NCBI GenBank assembly: GCA_009731375.1
Contig: BJOX01000010.1
Span: 409,424 to 473,423 of the forward strand
Reading direction: 5' to 3'
Length of the DNA: 64,000 nt
From: Paulinella micropora
Taxonomy: Eukaryota > Cercozoa > Imbricatea > Euglyphida
Positions 46,483 through 55,343 of the stretch are shown in pieces. The position numbers were made by a program, and so were the translations under genes. Within the stretch, counting starts at the first letter, position 1, and every line of letters starts with the position of its first letter. A model generated the notes under the pieces. It was not told where the DNA came from and did not search any database. It saw only the letters and a program-made list of their open reading frames with translations.

Positions 46483-46545
46483 CTAACTACTGCTATAGCT
46501 ACTACTACTGCCACTACTACTACTACTACTACAACTACTACTACA

Positions 46546-46585
<40 letters not shown>

Positions 46586-46666
46586 GCAGTAGTAGTGGTA
46601 GTAGTAGTAGTAGTAGCAAGACAGTAGTACCAGTAATATGGGTGGTGGTGGTTGGTGGTGATGTTG

Positions 46667-46706
<40 letters not shown>

Positions 46707-46803
46707 CAAGACAGTAGTACCAGTAATAGGGGTGGTGGTGGTTGGTGGTGGTGATGTTGGTAGTAGTAGTAGTAGCAGCAGCAGCAGCAGGAGTAGCAGT
46801 AGT

Positions 46804-46835
<32 letters not shown>

Positions 46836-46845
46836 TAGGAGGAGG
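46360..46845. repeat. (TAG)n triplet tract, right arm of fold-back
   Basis: Mirror of the left-arm (CTA)n tract, with an internally duplicated block around GCAAGACAGTAGTACCAGTA at about 46,616 and 46,706. Confidence 0.92.
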
Positions 46846-47337
46846 AGTAAGAGGGGGAGGAGGCATGAAGATGTAGCTATATTTCGTTCATGCTACAAGT
46901 ATGATTAATATTAAAACATTTTAAGTCTAATTAATTGTAAAACATTTGTATTAATACGATTTTGAATTTTCATTAATATTCATGAATTTTCCAAACATTC
47001 AGATGTAAGTTGTATGTATTTCAGTCACTGACACTAATACTTGTGACTAAGTAGTAACTTTTATGACTAGGCGCATAAACGTCATTTCTAAGCTTCCGCA
47101 CCGCGGGTTTTATGCTTCAAAAACATTATATTAATAAATATGCTAAACAAACTCGTATTAATATAATTTCATGCATACTTCAAGTAGGCAGTGAGTATTA
47201 AATATGTATCACTAACGATTACAAGTGAGTGGCAAGTAGTCTCAAGTTAGTATCTGAGTGACTAGTGTAAAACAGTGTCTCTCAACCAAGTTGAAGTGTC
47301 AGCTTCGGTACAGGTTTTATGCTTCAAAAACATTGTA

Positions 47338-47610
47338 TTGCTGTTGACATTCAAGACAACAAAAAAAATTGATTTTTCTGTTTTGGTTGGAATTTCAGTT
47401 TTGGTTGGAATTTTGATTTTGGGTGAAAATTTGAATTTTCAAATTAACAGCTATATTCGTCCGCAAAATATCGTAAATTTTCGCGAAATGTTACCGTTAA
47501 ATTTGAAAATTTGAATTTTTGTCACAAAAATGAAAAACTGTCACAAAAATGAAAATCTGACACAAAAATGAAAAACTAATTTTTGTTGTTGTCTTGAATG
47601 TCAACAGCAA
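47338..47610. mobile_element. 273-bp MITE with TA target duplication
   Basis: Terminal inverted repeats TTGCTGTTGACATTCAAGAC... at both ends, flanked by TA at 47,336-47,337 and 47,611-47,612. The mirrored left arm of the fold-back has the uninterrupted site at about 43,725-43,745. The interior is AT-rich with CACAAAAATGAAAA repeats and no ORF. TA duplication suggests mobilisation by a Tc1/mariner-type transposase. Confidence 0.87.
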
Positions 47611-47699
47611 TAAATATGCTGAACAAGCTAGTATTAATATATAATAATTTCATGCATAGTTCAAGTAGTATGTGAGTATGTATAACGACTATAAGTGAA

Positions 47700-49015
47700 T
47701 GGCTGCCACCAGTAACCAACTTGAAAATTTCTAGTCACATTTGAATTTGAATTTGAATTTGAAGTAATATCATTAGAATTTAATAAATTAAATATAATTA
47801 CGTTGATTTTGATGTAAAACAACATAAAAACAAAGAAAAACCAAGCTCAGACAAGCCAAAACTACAATCTAGCCAAAATATAGCTAACGGTCGAAAAACA
47901 GTTATAACTGCTAGAAATTCAAATTTTTTAAAACTTTTTTTGTTTAAAATAGTTAAAATACATTAAAATCTTTCATTTTCATGCTACCGTAGGCTCCCAT
48001 CAATTTTCAAAACCTTTAGACTTAGCTTAAGTGGCAAGTAGTCTTAGTGTCACAGTGCCGGACTAGTGTACAACACAGTCACTGACTCTGAAATCTAAGC
48101 TTCCGCACCGGTTTTATGCTTCAAAAACATTTTAAATATGCTAAACAAACTAGTATTAATATAATTTCATGATTAGTTCAAGTAGTCAGTGAGTATGTAT
48201 AACAATTACAAGTGAGTGGCTGCCACCAGTAACCAACTTGAAAATTTCTAGTCACATTTGAATTTGAATTTGAAGTAATATCATTAGAATTTAATAAATT
48301 AAATATAATTACGTTGGTTTTGATGTAAAACAACATAAAAACTAAGAAAAACCAAGCTCAGACAAGCCAAAACTACAATCTAGCCAAAATATAGCTAACG
48401 GTCGAAAAACAGTTATAACTGCTAGAAATTCAAATTTTTTAAAACTTTTTTTGTTTAAAATAGTTAAAATACATTAAAATCTTTCATTTTCATGCTACCG
48501 TAGGCTCCCATCAATTTTCAAAACCTTTAGACTTAGCTTAAGTGGCAAGTAGTCTTAGTGTCACAGTGCCGGACTAGTGTACAACACAGTCACTGACTCT
48601 GAAATCTAAGCTTCCGCACCGGTTTTATGCTTCAAAAACATTTTAAATATGCTAAACAAACTAGTATTAATATAATTTCATGATTAGTTCAAGTAGTCAG
48701 TGAGTATGTATAACAATTACAAGTGAGTGGCTGCCACCAGTAACCAACTTGAAAATTTCTAGTCACATTTGAATTTGAATTTGAAGTAATATCATTAGAA
48801 TTTAATAAATTAAATATAATTACGTTGGTTTTGATGTAAAACAACATAAAAACAAAGAAAAACCAAGCTCAGACAAGCCCAAACCACAATGTAGCCAAAA
48901 TATACCTAACGGTCAAAAACAGTTGTAACTGCTAGAAATTCAAATTTTTTTAACCTTTTTTTTTGTTTAAAATAGTTAAAATACATTAAAATCTTTCATT
49001 TTCATGCTACTCCCA
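47700..49015. repeat. About 511-bp direct duplications in the right arm
   Basis: The block containing ATGCTACCGTAGGCTCCCAT recurs with a 511-bp period (47,981 and 48,492), with a more diverged third version at about 49,005. The left arm has only two shorter versions (about 43,160-43,340 and 43,480-43,640), accounting for much of the arm length difference. Confidence 0.82.
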
Positions 49016-50447
49016 TCAATTTTCAAAGTCTTTATAACGATTACAAGTGAGTGGCTGCCACCAGTAACCAACTTGAAAATTTCTAGTCACATTTGAATTT
49101 GAATTTGAATTTGAAGTAATAGCATTAGAATTTAATAAACTAAATATAATTACGTTGATTTTTGATGTAAAACAACATAAAAACAAAGAAAAACCAAGCT
49201 CAGACAAGCCCAAACCACAATCTAGCCAAAATATAGCTAACGGTCGAAAAACAGTTGTAACGGCTAGAAATTCAAATTTTTTTAAACTTTTCTGTTTAAA
49301 ATAGTTAAAATACATTAAAATCTTTCATTGCCATGCTACTCCCATCAATTTTCAAAACCTTTAGACTTAGCTTGCATGTTAGCTTGCATTATATCCGGTC
49401 ACACTTCAAAGTGGATTATTGACATGATTAAAAGGTTTAATATTGATGTTGGAAGTGAGGTGGAAAACGTAAAAAGAAAAGTAGCAGATTATGCTAGATA
49501 TGAAGATTATATGGGTATTACTGAACAAAAGGGGAATGGAGCGAAAACATTAGATGAATTAATTGATAAGGTATTTTCAATAGCGAAAATAAAAAAATAC
49601 TTAGCCCGCAAAGATTGGAAACACACAATGAACAAACATGATTTTGTAAATACTCTAACTGGCAAAATGACTATAGACCCAAATGTTGATAAACAAGTTT
49701 CAAATGATTTGAATATTGACGAGGGAATGCCCCAACCGCTACCCCCTAGCGTCGCGGAGACAACCATACCCCTGCCACCAGAGCCAGCAACAGATACGAC
49801 TACACCGCCAGACCGAACACCACCAGAGGAGCCACAGCAACCAGATGATATTCACAAATCCGCTCTCCCGTCTGCGACTACCGAGCGGTTTGTAAACATC
49901 GATGGGGAGAGTAATATTGAAAAACCCATAGACGATGTTCATCAACAAACGAAAATGAGCGAAGCGAATGAAAGTGTAGTTGATGAATATCAGCAGGGAG
50001 AGGGGCGCGGGCTAATGACTAATGAAATAGACGACATAATGAAAAAAATATGGATGGTATCTCGGAGCAATAGCCAGCGATGAAATCTACAAACTAAATC
50101 CAGAAAAAAGAAAGCGATACGGATTTATTATGAATTTGGATAATCACAAACAAGCGGGGTCTCATTGGATTGCTATATGGGTAAGTCTAGATAAAGACAG
50201 GAGTGTTGAAGTGTATGACCCATTAGCACTTTACCAACCAACGGAAGACTTTCAGCAACAAATGAAAAGGCTAATAGATAAAAGCCACCCCGATAGTTAT
50301 TTGTTAATGAAGGTTAATCAAGTAAAACAACAATCCAACACCTCAGACACGTGCGGTTGGCATAGTATGAGATTTTTAATGGAGCGGGCGAAAGGCAACC
50401 GATTTAAGTTTAGTTCGGGTTTCACAGACTTAAAAGAAGAAGAAGCG

Positions 50448-50457
50448 NNNNNNNNNN
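50448..50457. other. 10-N contig join with duplicated flanks
   Basis: About 46 bp of the protease gene (ATTTAAGTTT...GAAGAAGAAGCG) occur on both sides with several differences, so two variant copies were abutted. Confidence 0.93.
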
Positions 50458-50581
50458 ATTTAAGTTTGCTAGTGGATACACAGACTTAAAAGAAGAAGAA
50501 GCGGAGAAATTAAAAGCACAGAATGGTTATGGACATTTTGATACATTTATCTAAAAGATATTTATCTATAATATACGCATC

Positions 50582-51392
50582 ATGGACTATAAGGGAGGAA
50601 GAAGTTCTGGTATCTATTACATCAATAGCAAAAACCGAATAACGGGTACAGACAACGACTTTACACACGAAGTCAATATGAAGGGGCTAGACAATCCCAC
50701 ACATTGTAAAATTCTTCATATCTATGTGCCGAAGTCGTATTACTCTGTGGCTTCACCATATAATACTTTTACTCAGCGAAGACGGGTATGAGGCTTTAAT
50801 TACAATACCAGAAGGCAACTACACAATGAACAACTTAAAAAATAAACTATCTGAGGCGCTAACCGCAGACAGCCCAAATAATTATACTTATGTTGTATCC
50901 AGTAATAATACCAACATAGAACCAGAGGACGGCAAATTAACATTCAGTGTGTCAGAGAATAAAGGTATTCAACCGCGGTTTATATTTGATGCCGATACCC
51001 GCATTCACGAGGTTATGGGTTTTGATAGAAATTCAACATATTTCTTTGCTAATGATTTAATTAAATCGCCAAATGTAATTATTCTAACTGGTGAAAAAAC
51101 TTTGTATCTTCAATCAGACTTAGTGAATGAAGGAGATAATCATGTGCTACAAGAAATATACACTGCCAACGAAATTCCATTTGGTTCTGTCATTTATGAC
51201 GGCTCTGGTAGTGAATACGGGAAAACATTATCTGCGAGTTCAAACAATGTATTTAGGTTTTACTTGACGGACGAAAACGACCAAGCAATAAATCTTAATG
51301 GTTTGGGAATAGTTATGACTTTATTGGTTTATCGTGAAACTAATTATTTTAGTTTATTTAATTCATTCTTCAATCTGTTGAAAGCGAGGTAA
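50582..51392 (+). pseudogene. Penton (minor capsid) protein, frameshifted
   Basis: The frame from 50,582 begins MDYKGGRSSGIYYINSKNRI and reaches VPKSYYSVASPYNTFT near 50,770; a one-base shift then continues with SEDGYEALITIPEGNYT to the stop at 51,390-51,392. The total of about 270 residues and the PKSYY...NTF...IPxGNYT pattern are typical of PLV pentons (single jelly-roll vertex proteins). It lies directly upstream of the MCP gene, the standard order. The shift could be a true lesion or an assembly error. Confidence 0.83.
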
Positions 51393-51439
51393 AGATATTT
51401 TAATTTTGATTTAATTATTTTTTTTCTATAGATATATTC

Positions 51440-51475
51440 TCGTAATCTCAAACTTGTTTGAGATAGTTAGTTAAT
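51440..51475. terminator. Hairpin between penton and MCP genes
   Basis: AATCTCAAAC-TT-GTTTGAGAT stem loop, the same inner stem as in the hairpins at 41,729 and 55,267. It lies about 50 bp after the penton stop. Confidence 0.65.
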
Positions 51476-51501
51476 CTACGCTACGTCAAAAAAAAGAAAA
51501 A

Positions 51502-53019
51502 ATGCCCGTCCAATACGGAGGAGAACTAGTCCATCAGACTAAGGAACTGCTCACTGGTAAGTATGAATTGAACAAACTTACTAGTCGTGAAGGGTCTGCG
51601 AATGTTGCTCTCACCACTGCGGGTGGTATGGAAAGCACCTTTGAAATTCCTACCCGCCCTTTGAACCTTGCCCGCAGTGTCTTGCGATTTACTTACACTC
51701 CGACTGCTGCAGGTGGTGCAGGCCGCTACAATCGTATTTTTATGGATTGTCTGTCTATGATTAAAACTATTGACTTGCGAAGCCGAAGCGGGCAGTATCT
51801 GTGTAATCTTCAACATGTTGGTAATTACACTAAGGTGATATGGAAACCTGAGATTAAGTATGAAAAATTTATGGCACTTGAAAACCACGGGGCTTATGAT
51901 GATGACAAGAAAACAGGTAATTCTGGTGCTATGCTTCAAAAGTGTAATGCTGGAAGAGTTGAAATTGGAAGTGTAGCGGAAAGAAAAGCAATTACCGATG
52001 CCGCCAATACTGCTGGAGTGGTTGCTGCAGTTCAAGGATATTACAAAGTGCCACTTGTTAATGTCCGCCGTCATGATGATACCGCTCTTGCTGATAGCAG
52101 TGCTGGAACTTATAGCCTTGTTGATGTTCCTTTTGAGGAGGCTAAGTATTTTGAAGGCGGGGCTGATAATACCGCCACCCCTGCTATCAGTGTTAAGTTT
52201 CCTTTGGGTATGCTTTTTGGAACTATTTTTGAACTTGATAAGACTATCGGTTTTAATGAAATTTTGGATATGCGGATTGTATGGGAGAGCACCGCCCGCA
52301 CTTCATTTTATGGCACTGATGCAAGTTCTATTTCCACTGGTGCGGTGGTTACTGCTGTTGGTGCTACTATTTCTAACTTAAATCTATTTCTTGCTGTGGA
52401 GACTGACCCAAATGTTATTTTGGGGGTTCAACAAAAGATTGCTGGTGAAGGCTTTCCTTTTAAGATTGAATATCCCATTGCTTGGAAGCAGAACCTTTCA
52501 ACATCTCAACAGAACTATGTCGTAAAAATGAACCCCTCACAGTGTGAAAGAATTCGTCGTATCTATACAGCAGCCTTTCACAACACTGAGAGTGCTAATA
52601 CTTCCTTTGATAACAGCAATATGCGAGCGGGTTATGCAGCGGGGCCTCCAGTAGTTCAAGCACAATCATCTAAGGTTAGAACATATTACACGACCCTTGA
52701 CGGAAGCAGTATTCAACAATTTGATATTGATACATCTAGAAATGAAGACTATATGCTTCTCAAGGATAAGTTGAAGGGTAGTGCCATTTTGAATTCTAAT
52801 GTGTATCATTACAACTGGTTTCATGTGGATACTTGGGATAACAACCGCCCGCTGTGTGATAAGGATACCGACGGGTATGAGGTGAGTGGTCTGAGCCTTG
52901 ACACCGAGAGGCGATATGAGTTCGTTTCAACTACTGCAGGAAACAATCTCAACCATTACACGTTCGCCATTCTTCAACGAAGCGTGCTTGTGAAGGGAAT
53001 TGAAATTCTAATGTCTTAA
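51502..53019 (+). CDS. Major capsid protein (double jelly-roll type)
   Basis: 505 residues, intact. Begins MPVQYGGELVHQTKELLTGK, a start shared by PLV major capsid proteins, followed by STFEIPTRPLNLARSVLRF. Beta-rich throughout with long hydrophilic loops, as expected for two jelly-roll domains that trimerise into capsomers. It follows the penton and precedes another structural-looking gene. It is the strongest single marker for placing this virus by phylogeny. Confidence 0.9.
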   Translation: MPVQYGGELVHQTKELLTGKYELNKLTSREGSANVALTTAGGMESTFEIPTRPLNLARSVLRFTYTPTAAGGAGRYNRIFMDCLSMIKTIDLRSRSGQYLCNLQHVGNYTKVIWKPEIKYEKFMALENHGAYDDDKKTGNSGAMLQKCNAGRVEIGSVAERKAITDAANTAGVVAAVQGYYKVPLVNVRRHDDTALADSSAGTYSLVDVPFEEAKYFEGGADNTATPAISVKFPLGMLFGTIFELDKTIGFNEILDMRIVWESTARTSFYGTDASSISTGAVVTAVGATISNLNLFLAVETDPNVILGVQQKIAGEGFPFKIEYPIAWKQNLSTSQQNYVVKMNPSQCERIRRIYTAAFHNTESANTSFDNSNMRAGYAAGPPVVQAQSSKVRTYYTTLDGSSIQQFDIDTSRNEDYMLLKDKLKGSAILNSNVYHYNWFHVDTWDNNRPLCDKDTDGYEVSGLSLDTERRYEFVSTTAGNNLNHYTFAILQRSVLVKGIEILMS

Positions 53020-53065
53020 GTGAAAAAAATTAATAAGTTTAGATTTATTTTTTTATTAATATATA

Positions 53066-54304
53066 ATGTCTCACCAGAGAAATTTAATCGCACAAAATCC
53101 CGACGGAAAGTTTGTGAATGTAAAAGTCAGGCATGATGGTTATCTTGAGACTAATGTTGAAAAAACAGCATTTGGTGAATTAGCAACATCACAATACACA
53201 CCGATTATACAAGAAACATTTATGTATAATGTAAATACCTCTAAGTGGAACACAAGCACTACTAGTGCTACATTAGAGCAAAAGAGTGCTATGGCATATC
53301 TAACAACACAGGCAGTTGGAGGTTCAAGATTATTCATTGAAACAAAAAAGAAAATTAAATATCGTGCTGGTATGGGTGTATGTGTCAGATTTACTGCTTT
53401 GTGGAATACAAATGAAGCAGGCGGATATTCATCTTATGTAGGTATTGGTGATTCCTTCTTGACGGACGGATTTTTCTTCTCAAGAGAAAATGGTGTAATG
53501 AAAATATACCAATTAAACAACTCCACTGTCATTACCGAGGTTAAACAAAGTCTATGGAATGTAGATAAAGCAGATGGAACAGATTACTTACCAGCCATTG
53601 ATTTCAGTAAGGGTAATGTATTTCAGATTAAATATCAATACTTGGGTTTCGGGCAGATATCATTTTATATTGAAAATCCAAACACTGGGCAATTTCAACT
53701 AGTCCATGCTATACGATATGCCAACAGCAAAACTGCTACATCTCTTAATAATACTACTTTACCATTCTTGGCTTCTTTGGCTGTTGGTGCTAATCCGCAA
53801 ATCCAAAGCCTTAGAATTGCCAGTGTTGGATGCTTTATTGAAGGAACTGAAATCATAAGAGGTATTCCATTTATTTATGAAAGAACAGCAAATACAACGA
53901 ATGTAGCAACTCATGCTTTTACTATGAGAAATAATACCAATATTATTGGAAACACTATTGCTAATTATAGTATAGTGTATCCAAGACGGCTAAATATTCT
54001 AAATACTGACACTAAAAGTAGCGTAATCATTAAGGTAATAAAAAATGCTACACTTACAGGTGCCGTGTATGCTGAGAACAATACAAATATGAGTTTAGTT
54101 TCGTTTGATACTACTGCCACTATTAGTGGCGGGAATGTGATTGCTGTTGTATTCGTGAATACTAGTGATGCTCAAAGTATAAATTTTGCTGATTATGATT
54201 TAGATGACATGTTGCCAAGCGAAAGGCTAACTATAACAGCACAGGCTACTTCAAATCAGACTATAAGTATTCAGTATGCTTTTACTTGGATTGAAGACCC
54301 ATGA
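53066..54304 (+). CDS. Probable virion surface protein, 412 aa
   Basis: Intact; starts 47 bp after the MCP stop, after a TTAATATATA stretch. Beta-rich and Asn/Thr-rich, with no signal peptide or membrane segment; a central region (FQIKYQYLGFGQISFYIENPNTGQF) resembles phage and giant-virus head or tail decoration proteins of lectin-like beta-sandwich type, but I cannot name a family. Its location implies a structural role, perhaps host attachment. Confidence 0.7.
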   Translation: MSHQRNLIAQNPDGKFVNVKVRHDGYLETNVEKTAFGELATSQYTPIIQETFMYNVNTSKWNTSTTSATLEQKSAMAYLTTQAVGGSRLFIETKKKIKYRAGMGVCVRFTALWNTNEAGGYSSYVGIGDSFLTDGFFFSRENGVMKIYQLNNSTVITEVKQSLWNVDKADGTDYLPAIDFSKGNVFQIKYQYLGFGQISFYIENPNTGQFQLVHAIRYANSKTATSLNNTTLPFLASLAVGANPQIQSLRIASVGCFIEGTEIIRGIPFIYERTANTTNVATHAFTMRNNTNIIGNTIANYSIVYPRRLNILNTDTKSSVIIKVIKNATLTGAVYAENNTNMSLVSFDTTATISGGNVIAVVFVNTSDAQSINFADYDLDDMLPSERLTITAQATSNQTISIQYAFTWIEDP

Positions 54305-54330
54305 AAACAAAAAAAAACGAAAATGGAAGT

Positions 54331-54350
54331 GTGGATTTTCAAATATCACT
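54331..54350. repeat. Half-site of the GATATTT hairpin family
   Basis: GTGTGGATTTTCAAATATC is the exact reverse complement of one arm of the hairpin at 34,288, without a clear partner arm nearby. Confidence 0.5.
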
Positions 54351-54407
54351 TTTTAAAATACTTGATAAAATTATTTTTTCTAACTTCATTCATTTCTTCA
54401 TTTTTTT

Positions 54408-54824
54408 CTAGAAATGAAAGCACACATGCCACATCGCAAAATCTATCATCGTCAATTGAAACTGATAACACATTTTTTTCTTACATTCTTTACAAAGTGC
54501 TTTATTTAATATACAACCTTCTTCTGTACATTTAGCAGTCGCTATCTCTTCTCCTACATTAGCCTTGATTTCGGTAATTCCAGTCTCTTTTAAATCTGCT
54601 GTCGTAAAAGGAGTGCTTTCTTCCTCCATCAACACGCTTTCTAATGGGATAACTACTTTCACATTGTCATCTATGTTGGAAATTCCAACATTTGGTTTAT
54701 ATTGTTCCTAAAAAGAAACAATGTCAGGCTTAGTCCATTTAATTGTAGGCTTTTTGACATCTCCATCAAGGTTCCATTTTTCAATTTCATTCAAGTAGTC
54801 CTGTTTGGTGCTTAGGTCAGTCAT
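54408..54824 (-). pseudogene. Small viral protein with Cys motifs and an in-frame TAG
   Basis: From ATG at 54,824 the frame runs 38 codons to a TAG at 54,708-54,710, then stays open in the same frame to 54,408 (about 138 codons in all). The second part has a CTEEGC...CKECKKKMC cluster that could bind zinc. Upstream TATATACCA directly before the ATG matches the neighbouring gene. Either a nonsense mutation, or the downstream part starts independently at an internal ATG (54,662). No family recognised. Confidence 0.55.
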
Positions 54825-54852
54825 TGGTATATATACTATAAAATAATTTTTA
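54824..54852 (-). promoter_or_regulatory. AT-rich promoter-like element, TATATACCA before ATG
   Basis: TATAGTATATATACCA immediately upstream of the start at 54,824; the same TATATACCA stands before the start at 55,140 and similar TATATA boxes before 58,538 and 58,865, all replication-side genes. Confidence 0.5.
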
Positions 54853-55140
54853 TTAAATGTATTTTTTTACTTCACTTTTAATGTCAGTAAATTTCTCAAA
54901 CCAAGGCTGTTTCATAACCCATTCAAGGTATGGTTTGTCAATTGTAGCAACATCTTGAATTTTCTTACCTTTATACTTACCAAATGGAAAAATATCATTT
55001 GGCTTGCCAGCCCGTGTCTTTTCAATCATTTGGATTTCGTCAGTAGTTATCTTTTTAACATCGGTAAGAGAAAATGTTTCTTTTTTGTTTTCAATAGAGA
55101 GTTTCTCAAACTTCTCGCATAGTCTGGTTAGGGCGGACAT
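54853..55140 (-). CDS. Exonuclease X C-terminal-like small protein
   Basis: 95 residues, intact. The second half, FPFGKYKGKKIQDVATIDKPYLEWVMKQPWF, fits the small putative-quorum/DUF3820-like module also found at the C-terminus of exodeoxyribonuclease X (FGKYKGK...YLxW). No nuclease domain is attached, so it probably binds DNA or a replication partner. The first half is helical and unrecognised. Shares its promoter-like TATATACCA with the next gene. Confidence 0.7.
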   Translation of the reverse strand: MSALTRLCEKFEKLSIENKKETFSLTDVKKITTDEIQMIEKTRAGKPNDIFPFGKYKGKKIQDVATIDKPYLEWVMKQPWFEKFTDIKSEVKKYI

Positions 55141-55195
55141 TGGTATATATAGAGTGGTAAAAAAATTTATTGAAAAAAATTAATTAATTGATATT

Positions 55196-55245
55196 GATAT
55201 TTTAGAATTGCGCTATCGTTTCACTCCCGCTTATTCTAAAACATC
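55196..55245. terminator. Hairpin (GATATTT...AAACATC), inverse copy of the one at 41,835
   Basis: GATATTTTAGAAT pairs with ATTCTAAAACATC; the loop includes GCTATCGTTTCACTCCCGC. Lies in the 200-bp spacer downstream of PolB. Confidence 0.68.
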
Positions 55246-55266
55246 GTTTTTTGCTTTAATGTTTTC

Positions 55267-55343
55267 GATGTTTGACACTATCTCAAACAAGTTTGAGATT
55301 ATGAGTATGAGCAAAGCGAATGAGAGTGAAATTGTCAAATATC
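55267..55343. terminator. Hairpin at the PolB stop (GATGTTT...AAATATC)
   Basis: The outer stem GATGTTTGACA / TGTCAAATATC contains the inner stem ATCTCAAAC-AA-GTTTGAGAT. Its edge meets the PolB stop codon. Confidence 0.72.

Larger units (their letters stand above)
42972..49400. mobile_element. 6.4-kb fold-back element (giant inverted repeat)
   Basis: The ends GACCGGATATAATGCAAGCT and its reverse complement are perfect inverted repeats, and similarity continues through both arms to a centre at about 45,855-45,863 (CGCAACCGTTTT / AAAACGGTTGCG). Left arm about 2.88 kb, right arm about 3.54 kb. Both arms contain GAATTTCTAGCCGTTACAAC-type AT-rich repeats, CTA/TAG triplet tracts and a mirrored two-exon mini-ORF. 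No transposase is encoded, so it is non-autonomous. It lies inside the viral protease gene. Size differences come from a MITE and internal duplications in the right arm. Confidence 0.88.
41856..50554 (+). pseudogene. Maturation protease gene (Ulp1/adenain type), split by a 6.4-kb insertion
   Basis: The 5' part (41,856-42,971) encodes about 370 residues: a basic N-terminus, a long coiled-coil (about residues 70-195), a Pro/Gln-rich hinge (PPQAPPLGAPPQAPPL) and another coiled-coil. After the fold-back insertion the frame resumes at 49,403, continues through a Pro-rich linker, and reaches the protease domain. A one-base shift in the A7 run at about 50,040 separates linker and protease. The protease has His in GSHWIAIW, Asp in EVYDPL, Gln in VKQQSNTSDTCG and Cys in TCGWHSMRF, the adenain order. 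A 10-N join at 50,448 repeats part of the end. The protease would cleave capsid proteins during maturation. The long N-terminal extension is unusual. Confidence 0.82.

Noticed and set aside
54323-54535. Short + strand ORF after the 412-aa gene
   Set aside because: Antisense to the Cys-motif gene, hydrophobic AT-rich composition, and overlaps a hairpin half-site.
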